A DNA stretch of 64,000 nt from contig JAPWDM010000024.1 of assembly GCA_035578155.1 (NCBI GenBank), forward strand, positions 372,001-436,000, read 5' to 3'. Origin of the DNA: Brachynemurus nebulosus. Lineage: Eukaryota; Arthropoda; Insecta; Neuroptera; Myrmeleontidae. This document shows positions 12,606 through 25,421 of the stretch, in pieces; position 1 is the first letter of the stretch, and each line of letters begins with the position of its first letter. A model generated the notes under the pieces. It was not told the DNA's origin and searched no databases. It was given only the letters and a program-made list of their open reading frames with translations. Position numbers and translations under genes: made by a program.

Positions 12606-12675
<70 letters not shown>

Positions 12676-12798
12676 TTTAGTGAATATCATTTTCGTATTC
12701 TAGGGACCTCACAACAGATTTCTGCCATAGTCCCGGACTCAGATTGCGTCATGACACCTACTGTAATAGCTGAATTTCGAGTTTTCGAAATTCGCTAA
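12335..12798 (+). mobile_element. (TA)n-carrying element ending in a hairpin
   Basis: Shares with the copies at 22.68 and 28.75 kb the block GGCATCCGACGTGTCTGGCT, followed by TTTCGTTCGAGAGTTATCGT, a (TA)n tract, and a 3' block ATAGTCCCGG...GCGTCATGACACC. The 3' end is a 9-bp hairpin, GAATTTCGA (12772-12780) with TCGAAATTC (12785-12793), followed by GCTAA. The copy at 30.5 kb ends identically. A terminal hairpin just before CTAA is Helitron/Helentron-like, but no coding part is present and the assignment is inference. Confidence 0.6.
12608..12672. repeat. (TA)n microsatellite
   Basis: Uninterrupted TA of about 65 bp, at the fixed internal position of its host element. Confidence 0.95.
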
Positions 12799-13023
12799 CA
12801 ATTCTGTGGAAAGTCAATTGATTCCTTACTTCAATATTATTTGAAGTAAAAATGAAAAAAAAAAAAACGGCAACTTTGTTTAATAAATAGGTGTTTATAT
12901 TTTTAGTCGAATTTTTCAACTGGAAAAATTGGACTTATACAGCCTATACGATAAGAACGGCGAGAGGCGAGAATAGGGGCGCTATCTGTTTTCGGACCCG
13001 TAGAACACGATTCTGTAGAAAAA

Positions 13024-13137
<114 letters not shown>

Positions 13138-13163
13138 CCACCACCTTTTAATATGTGTAGCAC

Positions 13164-14535
13164 CCCCCTATGGAAGTTAAGAGCTAAAATTTGGTAAGTG
13201 GGGCTCATTCTCGAGGCACCTCATACTATCAAAGTGGAGTCAAATTTTGGGCAAATTTTAAGCAAATTTTGGAGCCGACCCAACCTTTAGGAGGGTCGTG
13301 GGGGGCAACAAAACAACAAAACTTTTTGCTGGATCTAACACGCCCACAGCCCCCCCAGAACTAACGCAGAGGGTTGAAATTTGATGTGTTGATAAAGTTC
13401 ATGCCTAGGTTGTGCTTTTTGGAGGTTTTTATATTTTGCCCCCACCCCCCTCAATTTTAAGCTACAATTCCATGCTTTTTTGACGTTTTCGAAGTTTGTA
13501 CCACTCGCACAGGTCACTCAAATAAACTTAAAAAGGTGAAATTTCGTATTCGGATTGAGTTAGTATCAAGGGGGTGCCTCTTGGGGGTCTCAGCTTTTAA
13601 CCCCTACCCCCACCATTTTTATACCAAAAAGAACATGAGTTTTCTTGTTTTTTAACAGTTTCGTTCGAGTCAAAATCTCCCCAAATAAACCTAGAGGGAT
13701 GAAATTTTATGTTCAGGTTAAGCTAATAGCCAGCCAATGCTTTTTGGAGGTTTCAACTTTTAACCCTTTCCCCCACGATTTTTACGCCAATATTTCCTTA
13801 ATTTTTTTGCTTGTTTTCTAACACGTCTAGAGACTCTCTAAGGAAACCTGGAGGGCTGAAATTTTGTACGTGTATTGAGTTAGTATCCAGCTAGTGCCTT
13901 TTAGGGATTCCACGTTACTTTTCCCCCACTTCTCCCATTTTTACATTGGAATTAAATGGTATTGTTAAATGTATTTTAAATGCTTTATTTCTATTCTAAT
14001 ACAAGCGGGCGTATAGTAATTTTAAAAATTTAAAAAAAAATGAACTTACTTTTTTTTAACAAATGCAGTATATAAATATTAAGTAATTTAAAAATGTTAT
14101 TAATGTCACTGTTTATTTATAAAGTAGGAATTTTGGATTTTTTATTTATAAAATAGAAATTTTGGATTTTTTGGAAAGAAACAATATCTTCATAAAGGCC
14201 TTCCAGTTTACAATTTAAGGTCCTTTTTAATATTTAAAAATAAAACATAATTGCATTTGGCGGACAAGGATGGGTATGAATGCCCTCGTACGAATTGTGT
14301 TGGCTTTTTTCCTGCTAACTGCTATCGGCACAAAATTTAAATTTACTGAGATTCAGCCCTTAAAAACTTAAAACCTTTTTTAAAGCCCCCATCAGCCGAA
14401 CATGCATCATCAGTTTTGAAACCACCAAAATGACAAATTGCTTGTAGCCTTTCAATCACATTTCGCTTGTAGACATTCAGTACCGAAGATGAAGGGAAAA
14501 ATTCCGTGATGGGGCCCCGCTGCTCGCGGCGTTTT
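13164..14535 (+). repeat. 1.4-kb dispersed repeat, copy 1, with ~161-bp internal units
   Basis: Direct repeat of 19333-20243 plus 21185-21665. Its first 800 bp consist of degenerate units in which AATAAACCTAGAGGG-type, TGAAATTTTGT-type and GAGTTAGTATC-type blocks recur; starts near 13522, 13683 and 13845 give a spacing of 161-162 bp. Each unit also holds a pyrimidine-rich CCCCCAC segment. The second half ends in GATGGGGCCCCGCTGCTC. No coding signal; it is probably a non-autonomous element, class unknown. Confidence 0.75.
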
Positions 14536-14539
14536 TTAT

Positions 14540-15500
14540 GTTCCGCTAATTATCTCGGTGTGTGTATATCAGCACTTAGGCGAATCAAAAAAAATAAAAA
14601 AATTAAAAAAAACAAAAATTAAAGTTTTAGTGGTTTTGGACCCATCATCAGAAAGCGAACACCAAACAAATTGTCAATCAAAGAAAATAATTACAAAAAT
14701 CTTGTGAATACTTTCATTGGTCATGTAAAAAGTTATTAAAAGGGTATTTATGAAAAATTTTGACAACATAATTAACAACGACTATGTGGAACGTAAACAA
14801 ATATCAAACAAAGGAATTACATAAGATTTATGAAAATTTCAGGATTTTTAGAACAAAGGGGTTTTTGTAAAAACCCCGCCCAAAAAGTCAAACAAAGAGT
14901 TAAAAATGACGTGTCAAAAAAGTGAAAAAGTCAAGTCTCATTTTTCTATAAAATGAGAAAAACGTTTAAAAATAAAAGAAAAGAAAAATTTGAATTTAAA
15001 AAACCCACTGTCAAAATCGGAATTAAAATTCATAGATAAATTATCCAAATTATATTAAATAAACTATAACTCGATTATAAGGCGGCATACTAAACACACT
15101 CTTGCAAGTACGCACTTTTTGGCTCATGTGTAATATACCACTTACTCGTTACAAAATATACTATTACTCTGCTTCACGGTAAGTAAAAACTACATACAAT
15201 ACAAACATACAGTACCTTAGAGTAAATGTATAGAGAGAGGTATATTCCCATATGAGATATATGTTTGCCTGTGTATTTGTGTAGTTAGCGACAGTGACAG
15301 ACAACAATTAGGTATATGTTTCAAATAGCGACAACAACGGCAGCGCACTGAATTCATCAATAATTACTGAGTTATTTTTTAAGAATGATCGTAAAAAATA
15401 ATAATAGCATTTATGTTTAAATATGCAGTTCTTATGCGACAATTTTATTGTAACATATATAGATAGATGTTTTAAAATTACTTAAACACAAAGAACTTTA
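14540..15500. other. no gene recognised; repeat fragment at 15085-15140
   Basis: AT-rich. Around 15085-15140 the minus strand carries the ATTACACATGAGC end of the 6.5-kb TIR family. Otherwise nothing seen. Confidence 0.4.
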
Positions 15501-16432
15501 GGGGTTACTCAGGATGAAAAGCTTAAAAATGACACATTTTCAATAATTTTTTCCAAAGAAACCTTATATGCAATCGATCTGAAACTTTATACACATTATT
15601 AGGCATTCCTTTAGGCATCCAAAAAAAAAATTAATTTCTTTTTTCCCGATGACGATGCATTTTATACGTAGTGTCAAAGTCGATGCTTCAAAGAAAATAT
15701 CATTTGCGGCTCACAACACACAGCTGCTTCAAAAGGTGGCCAGAAATTAGAAAATTGAACGGAGTTTTGAAGAAAACAAATTCCCCCAACAAGTCCCTAA
15801 ACCTAAACTTACATCGATTCAGAAAACCAGTTAGAAACTAATCTTTTGGGAATCGAAAAATCCTTTTTTTGTTATTTTTGTCTGTAAAAAAGGGTTGACA
15901 TTTTTTAGGTTTAGGGACCAAAAAAATTGTTACGCTTCCAACCCGCCTTTATACGTAATAATTAATAAAGAGCTACGAGCTGCACAATCTGAGCTGATAT
16001 GAAAATGTAGTTTTATGTAAAAGGCATTAAAAAGATTTTTTCAAATTTTTTTATATTAGAAACGATTAACTCCAAAAAAATTGGTTGTATTTATTTAGTC
16101 CGCTATCCCAGGATCATACAGAAGTTCAAAAGTTTCCTCCTGTAGTTCTTTCCTCTCACGTTCGTTGTCTCTTTTATTAATGTAATTGTATGCGTGCCGT
16201 TCAACGTTAAATTCCAGCACATCAAAAAATCTTAATAAGGATTCTGATGCTTTATTAAAAACACATGTATATCCAAGAGGACAATTCAACCACTTTACTG
16301 GATATACGAGTATACTCAGACCGTTTCATATTTCATTTCCAAATTTTAACTGATGATTCTTGAGATATAAAGGAATAAAAATATCGTAGAAAAAAAATTA
16401 GAATTATTTTTCTGCAACCCTGAGTAATCCCT
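15501..16432. mobile_element. 0.93-kb TA-flanked TIR element
   Basis: Left end GGGGTTACTCAGG and right end, read inward, AGGGATTACTCAGGG are inverted repeats, each flanked by TA (15499-15500 and 16433-16434). A 64-codon minus-strand frame at 16095-16289 encodes a charged segment rich in R, E and N; it may be a fragment of a lost transposase but I do not recognise it. Possible end fragments of relatives lie near 26308 and 35579. Confidence 0.65.
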
Positions 16433-16530
16433 TAAAGAGCAGTATACGTGTATTTTAAGCATGTATGAAATTTTTAATTGGGTTGAATGTGCTTTTTCTT
16501 TAAGACGCAAAAATAGTTAAGTACTAAGCC

Positions 16531-16629
16531 CAGAGCCGGAATTACATAAGTGGGCCTCCACATGGGAAGTATTCAGGGGCCACCAGATTAGAAATGCCCC
16601 GGGGCCCCCACAGAGGTAGATCCGCCCTG
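16531..16629. mobile_element. 99-bp hAT-like MITE
   Basis: Ends CAGAGCCGGAATTAC and, on the other strand, CAGGGCGGATCTACC are imperfect inverted repeats. Flanks ACTAAGCC (16523-16530) and ACTAAACC (16630-16637) match at 7 of 8 positions, fitting an aged 8-bp target duplication. It has an internal GGGGCCCCC-type segment. It is too short to code. Confidence 0.7.
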
Positions 16630-16683
16630 ACTAAACCCCTAGCGGAGTAATGTGACGTTCAAGTTCTAATACGTCTACTAATA

Positions 16684-17155
<472 letters not shown>

Positions 17156-18364
17156 TAATTATGAAATATTTCAATAACAGTAAAAAAAAATTGTAGCTTG
17201 TATACAATCAAAAAAATACTATTTTGAAGCTTTTCTCAGAAACAGAAATTTGCTTCTATTTGATTACCTACAATAATGTTAACCTACAATTTGTTCAGTA
17301 GCAAGTATCTTTTATATTATAATATTACGCTCAATGAGCTTTTTTGTTCTTTGAGCGTAACAACAGTTTATAATATATATGCTACAATACATACTAGGCT
17401 ACCCATTCACTTTAAACTTTAGAAAGAAGATTGACCAAATCATTCCTAGTCACAAAAAATTCCTTAATTTCAAACATCATTTCATTAAACCGACCGACAG
17501 CATAATTCCATTAAAGCGACTTTGTGCTGTCAAAGACTCTAAGCTCTGTAAGGTAATATTAATAAGCACTAACAAATTTAGATATTTGAAAAATGCATCC
17601 TGTTAACTTTGAAACAAGAATTACATGATATTCACTTATATATTTTTATTTTTTTAATAGTATTTTAAAAGTTCAATAAATTTAAGTTACAGGAAGTAAT
17701 GATTATACATATGTAATTTTTCAACAAATATTGAACAAGTTTTTTTAATTTAAAATTAAAGAGAAAAAACTTTAAATAAATATTTTAAATATCAACCTTT
17801 GGTTAAACACTTAAAATCGATTACTCACAATCAGTAACAAAAATAAAAATTCTATAATGTCATGAACGCTATTAATTAACAAAATGTTCTATACTTCTAA
17901 GCATGCATAAAACATTTTCATAAATGACAGTGTAAACCAAACTCTAATTTCTATACTATTAGACTTGAATTTTTCCAAAGTAAAAATTCAATTGTATTTT
18001 CCAATAGTTTTTGCAGCTGCATAAATATATCACCTGCTCACTTTCGTTACACTTAAAATCAACAAATATATTATCCCATCAAAAAACTAAGTATAGGTAA
18101 AATCATTTATTAGAAAATGCTCTATACAAAAGTCAGGAAACACGCTTCTGTTTGCATTAAAAATAGAAAAATTATATGGGCTTAAGATTTCTCACAAGTC
18201 CTCAGCGTAAGTGTAGAAAATTGTAACTAGTAGTGAGCCCAGAGTGTGCCCGACACGGCTTAAGACATGTAGTCAGTTGGTGTCCGTCGCCGAACACACA
18301 GTGCCTTGTAATACATTGTTAGACATTGTTACTTGAATTGGACAGGTTGGTCTGTCCCATAATA
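17156..18364. other. no gene recognised
   Basis: AT-rich. A TTACGCTCAA...TTGAGCGTAA hairpin lies at about 17327-17360. No coding signal is convincing; the 75-codon plus-strand frame at 17379-17606 has no known features. Confidence 0.4.
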
Positions 18365-18412
18365 GGTGTTTTGTAGTAGTGTGTGTGAATACGCACACTA
18401 CTACAAAACACC
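18365..18412. repeat. perfect 19-bp hairpin
   Basis: GGTGTTTTGTAGTAGTGTG at 18365-18383 pairs perfectly with 18394-18412 around a 10-base loop. It lies in a GC-richer stretch (18240-18500). It could be the core of a foldback element or an RNA hairpin; nothing in the flanks decides. Confidence 0.8.
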
Positions 18413-19332
18413 AAACCAACACCATTGCAAACAGTGTGTACGTACACAACATAGCGGGGAGATTTTACGTCACCCACTGGCGACAATTGGAACAGTTTAA
18501 TAAACACTCTAGTTTGGTCCCTTGAATTCTCACGCTTTGGTTAATTAACTTTTTTTACTATAATTTTTTAAATATTAACTTTTCACCAAAATATTTCTGA
18601 TAGAAGCTAGGTAATTATTCAATATACAAGAAAGCTTCTTACAAAATATTTGTCAGACTCGCGGTTACAGAGATCATTGGGTAAATATTTTCTACTTTTA
18701 ATTCAAAATAGCAGTTATTTTACAGCACATCGAATTCCGAAAACTCCGTTTCACACCAATGATAAACTCTCTCTTGATTTCCTAACAAAATCGACACCCA
18801 TCCGAAATGAACGGTTTCATTACCTATTAACTAAACTAATTGCATATATAAAGTAACATAAATAGCGCGTGAACTTACTTCCACATGTAAATTTGGTTGG
18901 CCAGACAAAACTGGCAAGGTAAAACCTTGCCAACCAAGGAAATAATCAAAATGAAGGCCTTACTTTTAATCTGGCGAAGTTTTAGCCTTTAGATCGATGG
19001 GTAAAAGGAGCCTCTAAAATATTACCACCTTTCGCAATCGGCCGGTGAAAGAATGAAATTTTCTTTAGATCGGCGAGCAAACGCTTTTATGTTACCGCTT
19101 CTCGATCTATAAGGTCCAACACTGATTATTTAAAAGTGGTCAAGTCAGAGTATACTTAACGCGATGACAGACTTGACAAATTTATAAGGATTTCGTTGTT
19201 ATGTTATGAAATCCTAGAAAAACAAATAAAAGTGCCCACATGGCTTCGTCAGTAGTTGTCCCATTAATATAACAATTATAGTGTATATTAAGATCGGCCT
19301 CCGGGACTCTTTTTGATCATGCGCGCATTTTT
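18413..19332. other. no gene recognised; small inverted repeats
   Basis: Around 18888-18945 there are nested short inverted repeats (TTGGTTGGC...GCCAACCAA and GGCAAGG...CCTTGCC). Two AGATCG-containing blocks occur at 18990-19110. No coding signal. Confidence 0.4.
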
Positions 19333-20243
19333 TGCCCCCCTTTGGAAGTTAAGAGCTGAAATTTGGTAAGTGGGGCTCATTCCGATACACAAAAATACTA
19401 TCAAAGTGGGGTCAAATTGTGGGCAAATTTTGGATCCAATCCAAACTTTAAGGAGGTGGTTAGGGTCAACAAAACAATAAGACTTTTCCAAACCGGTTGG
19501 AAATAGTGTTTCGGTCAATTATCTGCAACATATCCAAAACTCAGCTTCCTAGGATGATTTTGAGGGAGTAGAGGGGGAAAACCGATTTTAGCTGGATCTA
19601 ATATGTCCACAGCCCCCCAGAATTAACGCAGAGGGTTGAAATTTCGTGTACTGATAAAGTTCGTACCTAGGTTGTGCTTTTTAGAGGTTTTAATATCTTA
19701 TCCCAACCCCTACCATTTTTAAGCTACAATTTCATGCTTTTTCGACGTTTTCGAAGTTTGTATCACTCGCAAAGGTCACCCAAATAAACCTAGAGGGCTG
19801 AAATTTTGTATTCGGATTGAGTTGGTATCAAGGGGGTGCCTTTTGAGGATCTCAACTTTTTACCCTTACCCCCACCGTTTTTATACCAAAAAGAACATGA
19901 TGTTTCTTGTTTTTTAACAGTTTCGTTCGGGTCAAAATCTCCCCAAATAAGCCTAGAGGGCTGAAATATTGTGCACACCCCCACGATATTTATGCCAATA
20001 TTTCCATGATTTTTTGCCTTTTTTCTAACACGCCTAGAGACTCTCTGAGTAAACTCAAAGGGCTGCAATTTTGTACATGTATTGAGTTAGTATCCAGTTA
20101 GTGCCTTTTAGGGATTCCACATTACTTTTCCCCCAACTTTTCCCATTTTTACATCGGTATTCAATGGTATTGTTAAATGTGTTTAAAGTGCTTTATATTT
20201 ATACTATAAGACAAGTAGGCGAATAGTAAATTTAAAAATTTGG
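19333..20243 (+). repeat. 1.4-kb dispersed repeat, copy 2, first part
   Basis: Direct copy of 13164-14020, starting at GGAAGTTAAGAGCTGAAATT. Compared with copy 1 it has lost roughly 80 bp near 19975, within one of the ~161-bp units. Similarity to copy 1 stops at about 20243 and resumes at 21185. Confidence 0.75.
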
Positions 20244-21184
20244 GGGACAAGTCTGCCCACACTGTCAACTTTCCATTGGGTGTCATTAAAGACTAGAGAC
20301 TACTGTACATAAATAATTTTTTTTTTATTTCAGGCGACTTCTCCCCTGGGGCCCCGATAGAGGCTTTGCCCCTTGCACCATACCGGGAGCTTCGCCTTCT
20401 ATACCTAAGTGTGGGGGCTCCACCTTCATCAATCAAATGATAACATCATTTGTTCTCAAGACATACAAGGCAAAGTATATTTCAAAAAAAGTTTCTTATT
20501 TCGTTTTTTTTTTTAAATTTTTAAATTTTATAATAAGATACTGGCGTTTTTAACGTCAAGGAATACTTTGCGTACCGCCACCAAGGACTGTCCGCTCGTT
20601 ATGAAGCCCTGGGATGGCAGGGCTCATCAGTGAATTTTATCATGTGTATGTTTGTCCGTTGTCTAATGCATTTATGTGTTCCTGTCTATATGTGTCGTTT
20701 TTATCATTTTCCCGTTTTGGCGGAGCATGCCCTCCGCTGGCGATGCCGCTGGACACTACTGACCGCGCCATCCACCGGCAGCAGTGCTCCAATTTTATTT
20801 AAAAAAAAACAAAACATCAAGGAAGATTGTTAAGCCATTATATAATAATGTTGTGGTAAAAAATCCATATAGTCTATGTTATCTTAATAAAGTTATTTCC
20901 GTTTTTTTACCACAAAAAACAAACCGCTAATCCGGTCTTTGATGAAAACTTTATACGGTCTTCACTTTTTGCTTACGCATCTAAGGAAATTTGTCCGAAG
21001 TTGATATCATCATATGTTCTCGAGACATGCGAGACGAAAAAAAATTCACGAACGAACAAACCAACGAACGCACACACAGACATCACGCTAAATTTTATGG
21101 ATGGATTCGGATTCTAGTGACCTTGAAACGTGGAGATATGTCAAAATTAACGGTTCGTAAAATCGGACCCATTACAATTTATAA
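20244..21184. other. ~940-bp segment interrupting copy 2 of the 1.4-kb repeat
   Basis: Absent from copy 1. GC-richer than the surroundings, with CCTGGGGCCCCGATAGAGG near 20345 and a poly-A run near 20802. Two related blocks around TCATTTGTTCTCAAGACAT (20447) and TCATATGTTCTCGAGACAT (21008) suggest an internal duplication. Open frames at 20614-20833 show no domain. It is either an insertion in copy 2 or a deletion in copy 1. Confidence 0.5.
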
Positions 21185-21665
21185 CTTGCTATGCAATGTT
21201 ATAATTTAAAATGTTATTAAAGTCACGGGTTTATTTATAAAGTAGGAATTCTGGATTTTTATTTATAAAATAGAAATTTAGGATTTTTTTGGAAAGAAAC
21301 AATATCTTCATAAAGGCCTTCCAGTTTACAATTTAAGGTCCTCTTTTAATATTTAAAAATAAAACACAATGGCATTCGGCGGACAAGCATGAGTAGGAAT
21401 ACCCTCGTGCGAATTGTGTTGGCTTTTTTCCTGCCAACTGTTATCGGCACTAAATTGAAATTTACTGAGATTCAGCCCTTAAAAACTTAAAACCTTTTTT
21501 TAAAGCCCCGGTCAGCCGGACACTCATCATCAGTTTTGAAACCACCAAAATGACAAATCGTTTGCAGATTTTCAATCACATTTCGCTTGTAGACATTCAA
21601 TACCGAAGATGAAGGGAAAAATTCGACTACCGTGATGGGGCCCCGCTGCTCACGGCGTTTTTTTC
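21185..21665 (+). repeat. 1.4-kb dispersed repeat, copy 2, second part
   Basis: Matches 14090-14535 closely, including GGAAAGAAACAATATCTTCA, GGCCTTCCAGTTTACAATTT and the end GATGGGGCCCCGCTGCTC. Confidence 0.75.
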
Positions 21666-22082
21666 TTAATGTCAGATAAATCCGTAGGAAAGATTAAAGA
21701 AACCAACAGATAGTATTTGACTTTTCGAACTGTCAGATAATTACAAAAAATTAAATTTGAGTAACGTAAAAGCCCCCATTACGTAACACTATTTTAATCA
21801 GATCTATATTTAAATCAGCTCTATATTACAATTATTGAGGTAATACTATACAGTAATTTTTAATTTTTATAAATCAAATGGAAAAAATCAGTTAAAACAT
21901 ATAATATAATTTTCAAAATATAGTTAATACAATTCTTTTTCATTTGTTGTTTATTATTGCAGGAATTTTTTCATCTCATTTAATATTGTTTGAATGTGGT
22001 AATTTACCGTTACTAATTAAATATACACATACTCGTGTACATGCAGAATAGCTACACTAATATGTACATACGTGAAATAAAA
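21666..22082. other. no gene recognised
   Basis: AT-rich spacer without visible features. Confidence 0.5.
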
Positions 22083-22640
<558 letters not shown>

Positions 22641-22682
22641 ATTCTATAAATTGTCATTTGACTTCAGTAACCAAATATATTA

Positions 22683-22959
22683 TATACCGCTGTCGCATAA
22701 CATAGCGAATGTCCGTTTATAAAAATTAATTTTTCTCGAAAACTAGTTAACGTAAAAAAAAAGTTTAAAGACCTTTTTTATGTAATTTTTTCTCTTCTTT
22801 TAAATGGTGTAAAAAAACTTCGCAAAAATTTTTTACAAGAGCAAAAACCATGTTCCTGGCATCCGACGTGTCTGGCTGAAGAACTCATCCAAGATTTTTT
22901 GACTTCCAACGTTCTCACCAAATTTCGTAAACCTAGGACATTTCGTTCGAGAATTATCG

Positions 22960-23043
<84 letters not shown>

Positions 23044-23105
23044 AGTGAATGTTATTTTTGGGTTCTAGGGACCTCAAAACAAATTTTTGCCATAGTCCGA
23101 ATTTC
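22683..23105 (+). mobile_element. (TA)n-carrying element, 3'-truncated
   Basis: Has the head (CTGTCGCATAACATAGCGAA), the GGCATCCGACGTGTCTGGCT block, TTTCGTTCGAGAATTATCGT, a (TA)n tract at 22963-23038 and the start of the 3' block (GGGACCTCAAAACAAATTTT, CATAGTCCG). The terminal hairpin seen at 12.8 and 30.8 kb is missing, so it is truncated at about 23105. Confidence 0.65.
22963..23038. repeat. (TA)n microsatellite
   Basis: About 76 bp of uninterrupted TA. Confidence 0.95.
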
Positions 23106-23879
23106 CCAAAACTTGATTTTACTATAGAATAACCTCCCGTCACATAGAAGAGTGGGTATATTTCAGTTAAAAAAAATAAAGTCAGTTATAAGGTTTACAT
23201 TTGATACTGATTCCAAAACTTGAGAATGAAGTGGTTAAAGACATATCAATTTCCTTTTAGAAAACTCAACACGATGAGGTATATGCCAAAAATGTTCATC
23301 CCCATCTTCAAATAGGGAAATATAATTGCAAAAAAAAGAAATTTTATTATTTGAGATCTACACCTGTAGTCTAACCATATCAGGAATATCAAGGAATATA
23401 AAGAATATCAATATATTCTTTATGTTTTCTGGATCGCTGAACACGAATTTGAGTTTTTCTGACAGATATTTTACCCGGAACAGTGATTATTTTGCGAAAA
23501 TAGTCAAATTTTTGTTAATTTATTAGGTTTTTCAGCTTAATCTTCGTAAATATGTATTTTCTCGAAGAAGTTGTTCTTTACAAAATAAAAGTAGACAAAA
23601 TTTCCTACAAATTTTTACATAACAATTCTTTCTACGATCAATCGTTACGCCGCTAGAGCGCGCTGGAAAACGGGCAGAATTCTAAAAAATAAAAACAAAA
23701 AACGTCAATCTTACCATTTTACTTTTGATATTCATGAAATTAAATGCTTAAAAACAGTCAATAAGTTATTTTATGAAAGAAAATTATTATAATTAATTTC
23801 CGTTTAAATAACTCAATTTCCGTTTAGAATTCTCCTATAATACTATAATGATAAATAAAAATTTTACTTTTCCTATATG
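23106..23879. other. no gene recognised
   Basis: AT-rich; a tandem AATATCA-type motif near 23380-23410 and a minor GC-rich spot near 23655. No coding signal. Confidence 0.45.
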
Positions 23880-24275
23880 TAGGGTAGTGTCGTGTAAGAC
23901 GGCGTACATTTTATCGACCAACTACCTTAACATTTAGGTGGGTATAAAAAAATAACGGAAAATGTTATAGGAGTAAATTGTATTTATTCTAGTACCTTAA
24001 TGATTAGTTAACGCTGTGATAAAGGATTTTTATTATAAACTCAATACCGATCAAGTTATTAAAAAAAAATTCAAAAAATGGGAAATGCGCACTCCTACAC
24101 AACCGGTCGTGTAAGAGTGCGCATTGAGGTCGGTAAGATGGCGCACTTATTAAAAAGCTTGGAACTTAGCACAAATCACATTTAAAAAGATCCCACACCC
24201 ACGTAACAAGTGAATTTCTTATGTCAGCACTTCATATTTTTCGTTATTCCAATCTTTGATCATAAGTAAAGGCTA

Positions 24276-24484
24276 TAAGAAGAGCTATAACAGTACGGCG
24301 GCACACTAAGTCGTCAAAATTATAGGAACACCCTGACCCAAGGTGCACCCACAATTCTGAGGCCGTACTGTACTTAATGCTATAGTACACTACCATGTCA
24401 AAAATGTGGGTATACCTTGGGCCAGGGTATCCCCATACTTTTGACGACGTAGTGTGCCGCCGTACTGTGACAGCTCTTCTACTC
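24276..24484. mobile_element. palindromic MITE nested in the 1.54-kb element, copy 1
   Basis: About 209 bp that fold on themselves: GAAGAGCTATAACAGTACGG at the left faces its complement at the right, continuing through CGGCACACTAAGTCGTC. Nearly the whole element can form one hairpin. A second copy at 36073-36283 sits in the second copy of the host element. Confidence 0.75.
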
Positions 24485-24499
24485 AAATGTATTGCGATT

Positions 24500-24930
24500 G
24501 CTTTAACCTATACTTTTCGTTATCGAAACTTATCGTACCAAATTACTTATCATAAATTGATTATAACCGGTTAATTTAGGCTCCATTAGTCCGATAATAA
24601 CACATTTTAAAAAAAATTAATTTTCCTAACATTTCGTAATGGTAAACTTTTGATCGTAAATATCTCGTGAACGATGTGTCGTAGCGAAAAATTAATGAAA
24701 TTTTTGAAGGCTTAAGTGTAGCAAGTTGTGGGTATTCTAAACATTTTGCGTTTATTAAAATGTAGCTTTCGTTATCGAGAATTATCGATATCGAATTATT
24801 TTTTATAAATTGGTTATAATTGGTTAATTTTAGGCTCCACTAGTCCCACTGATTTTATTAGCAATAGAATATTTTTAAAAAATTACTTTTCGTTATCACA
24901 GGGTTACGTTTTCGTTATCATTGGGTTACA
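24500..24930 (-). repeat. 266-bp monomer relics inside the 1.54-kb element
   Basis: Read on the minus strand the familiar order is present: TATCGATAATTCTCGATAAC, GAATACCCACAACTTGC, CTTAAGCCTTCAAAAATTTC. About one and a half units are recognisable. Confidence 0.65.
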
Positions 24931-25421
24931 CGAATTTACATTGTACGAAAATTTGCTGTATAGAATTCCTTAAAAAAGTTAAAGAAAAACCTGATAAAAA
25001 AAAATTGTCGTGTAAGAATGTCTTACACACTTTTGTACTGCGCCATCTTACACGCCTGCCTATTATCAACACAATCATCCTGTGGGAACCATCCACACGT
25101 ACTGACACGATTTAAAGTAATCGGAGTTAGTTCGTGACTAACTTTACTAGCCACAGGAATATTTATAACTTTTAACTTGTTTCAACATAAACCATAGTAA
25201 CACATTCAAATTCGAGAAAAATAATATCAAATCGTACTAAAAATTTTAAACTTATTTAGAATATTGGGATTATGTCATAAACCAATATTTTTTGGTGAGC
25301 AATTACGCATACCCGAACACTTCAAAACACTATTAAAGTTGGTTACAAATTTCGTTCCTGTTTCGAGAAAACAGGATTGCGCACTCTTACCGACCGCGCC
25401 ATCTTACACGACTCTACCCTA

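Larger units (their letters stand above)
23882..25419. mobile_element. 1.54-kb TA-flanked element with GGGTAGTG ends
   Basis: Left end GGGTAGTGTCGTGTAAGACG and right end, read inward, GGGTAGAGTCGTGTAAGATG are inverted repeats flanked by TA (23880-23881 and 25420-25421). Subterminal motifs GTGTAAGAGTGCGCATT, GTAAGATGGCGCAC and GTCGTGTAAGA recur inside, as for transposase-binding repeats. The core carries the 266-bp monomer and a nested palindromic MITE. No transposase is present. TA duplication suggests the Tc1/mariner/pogo group. A second copy lies inverted at 35670-36724. Confidence 0.75.

Noticed and set aside
20330..20350. splice acceptor (pyrimidine run then CAG) of a host exon
   Set aside because: The following sequence has no sustained open frame and belongs to a repeat-like segment.
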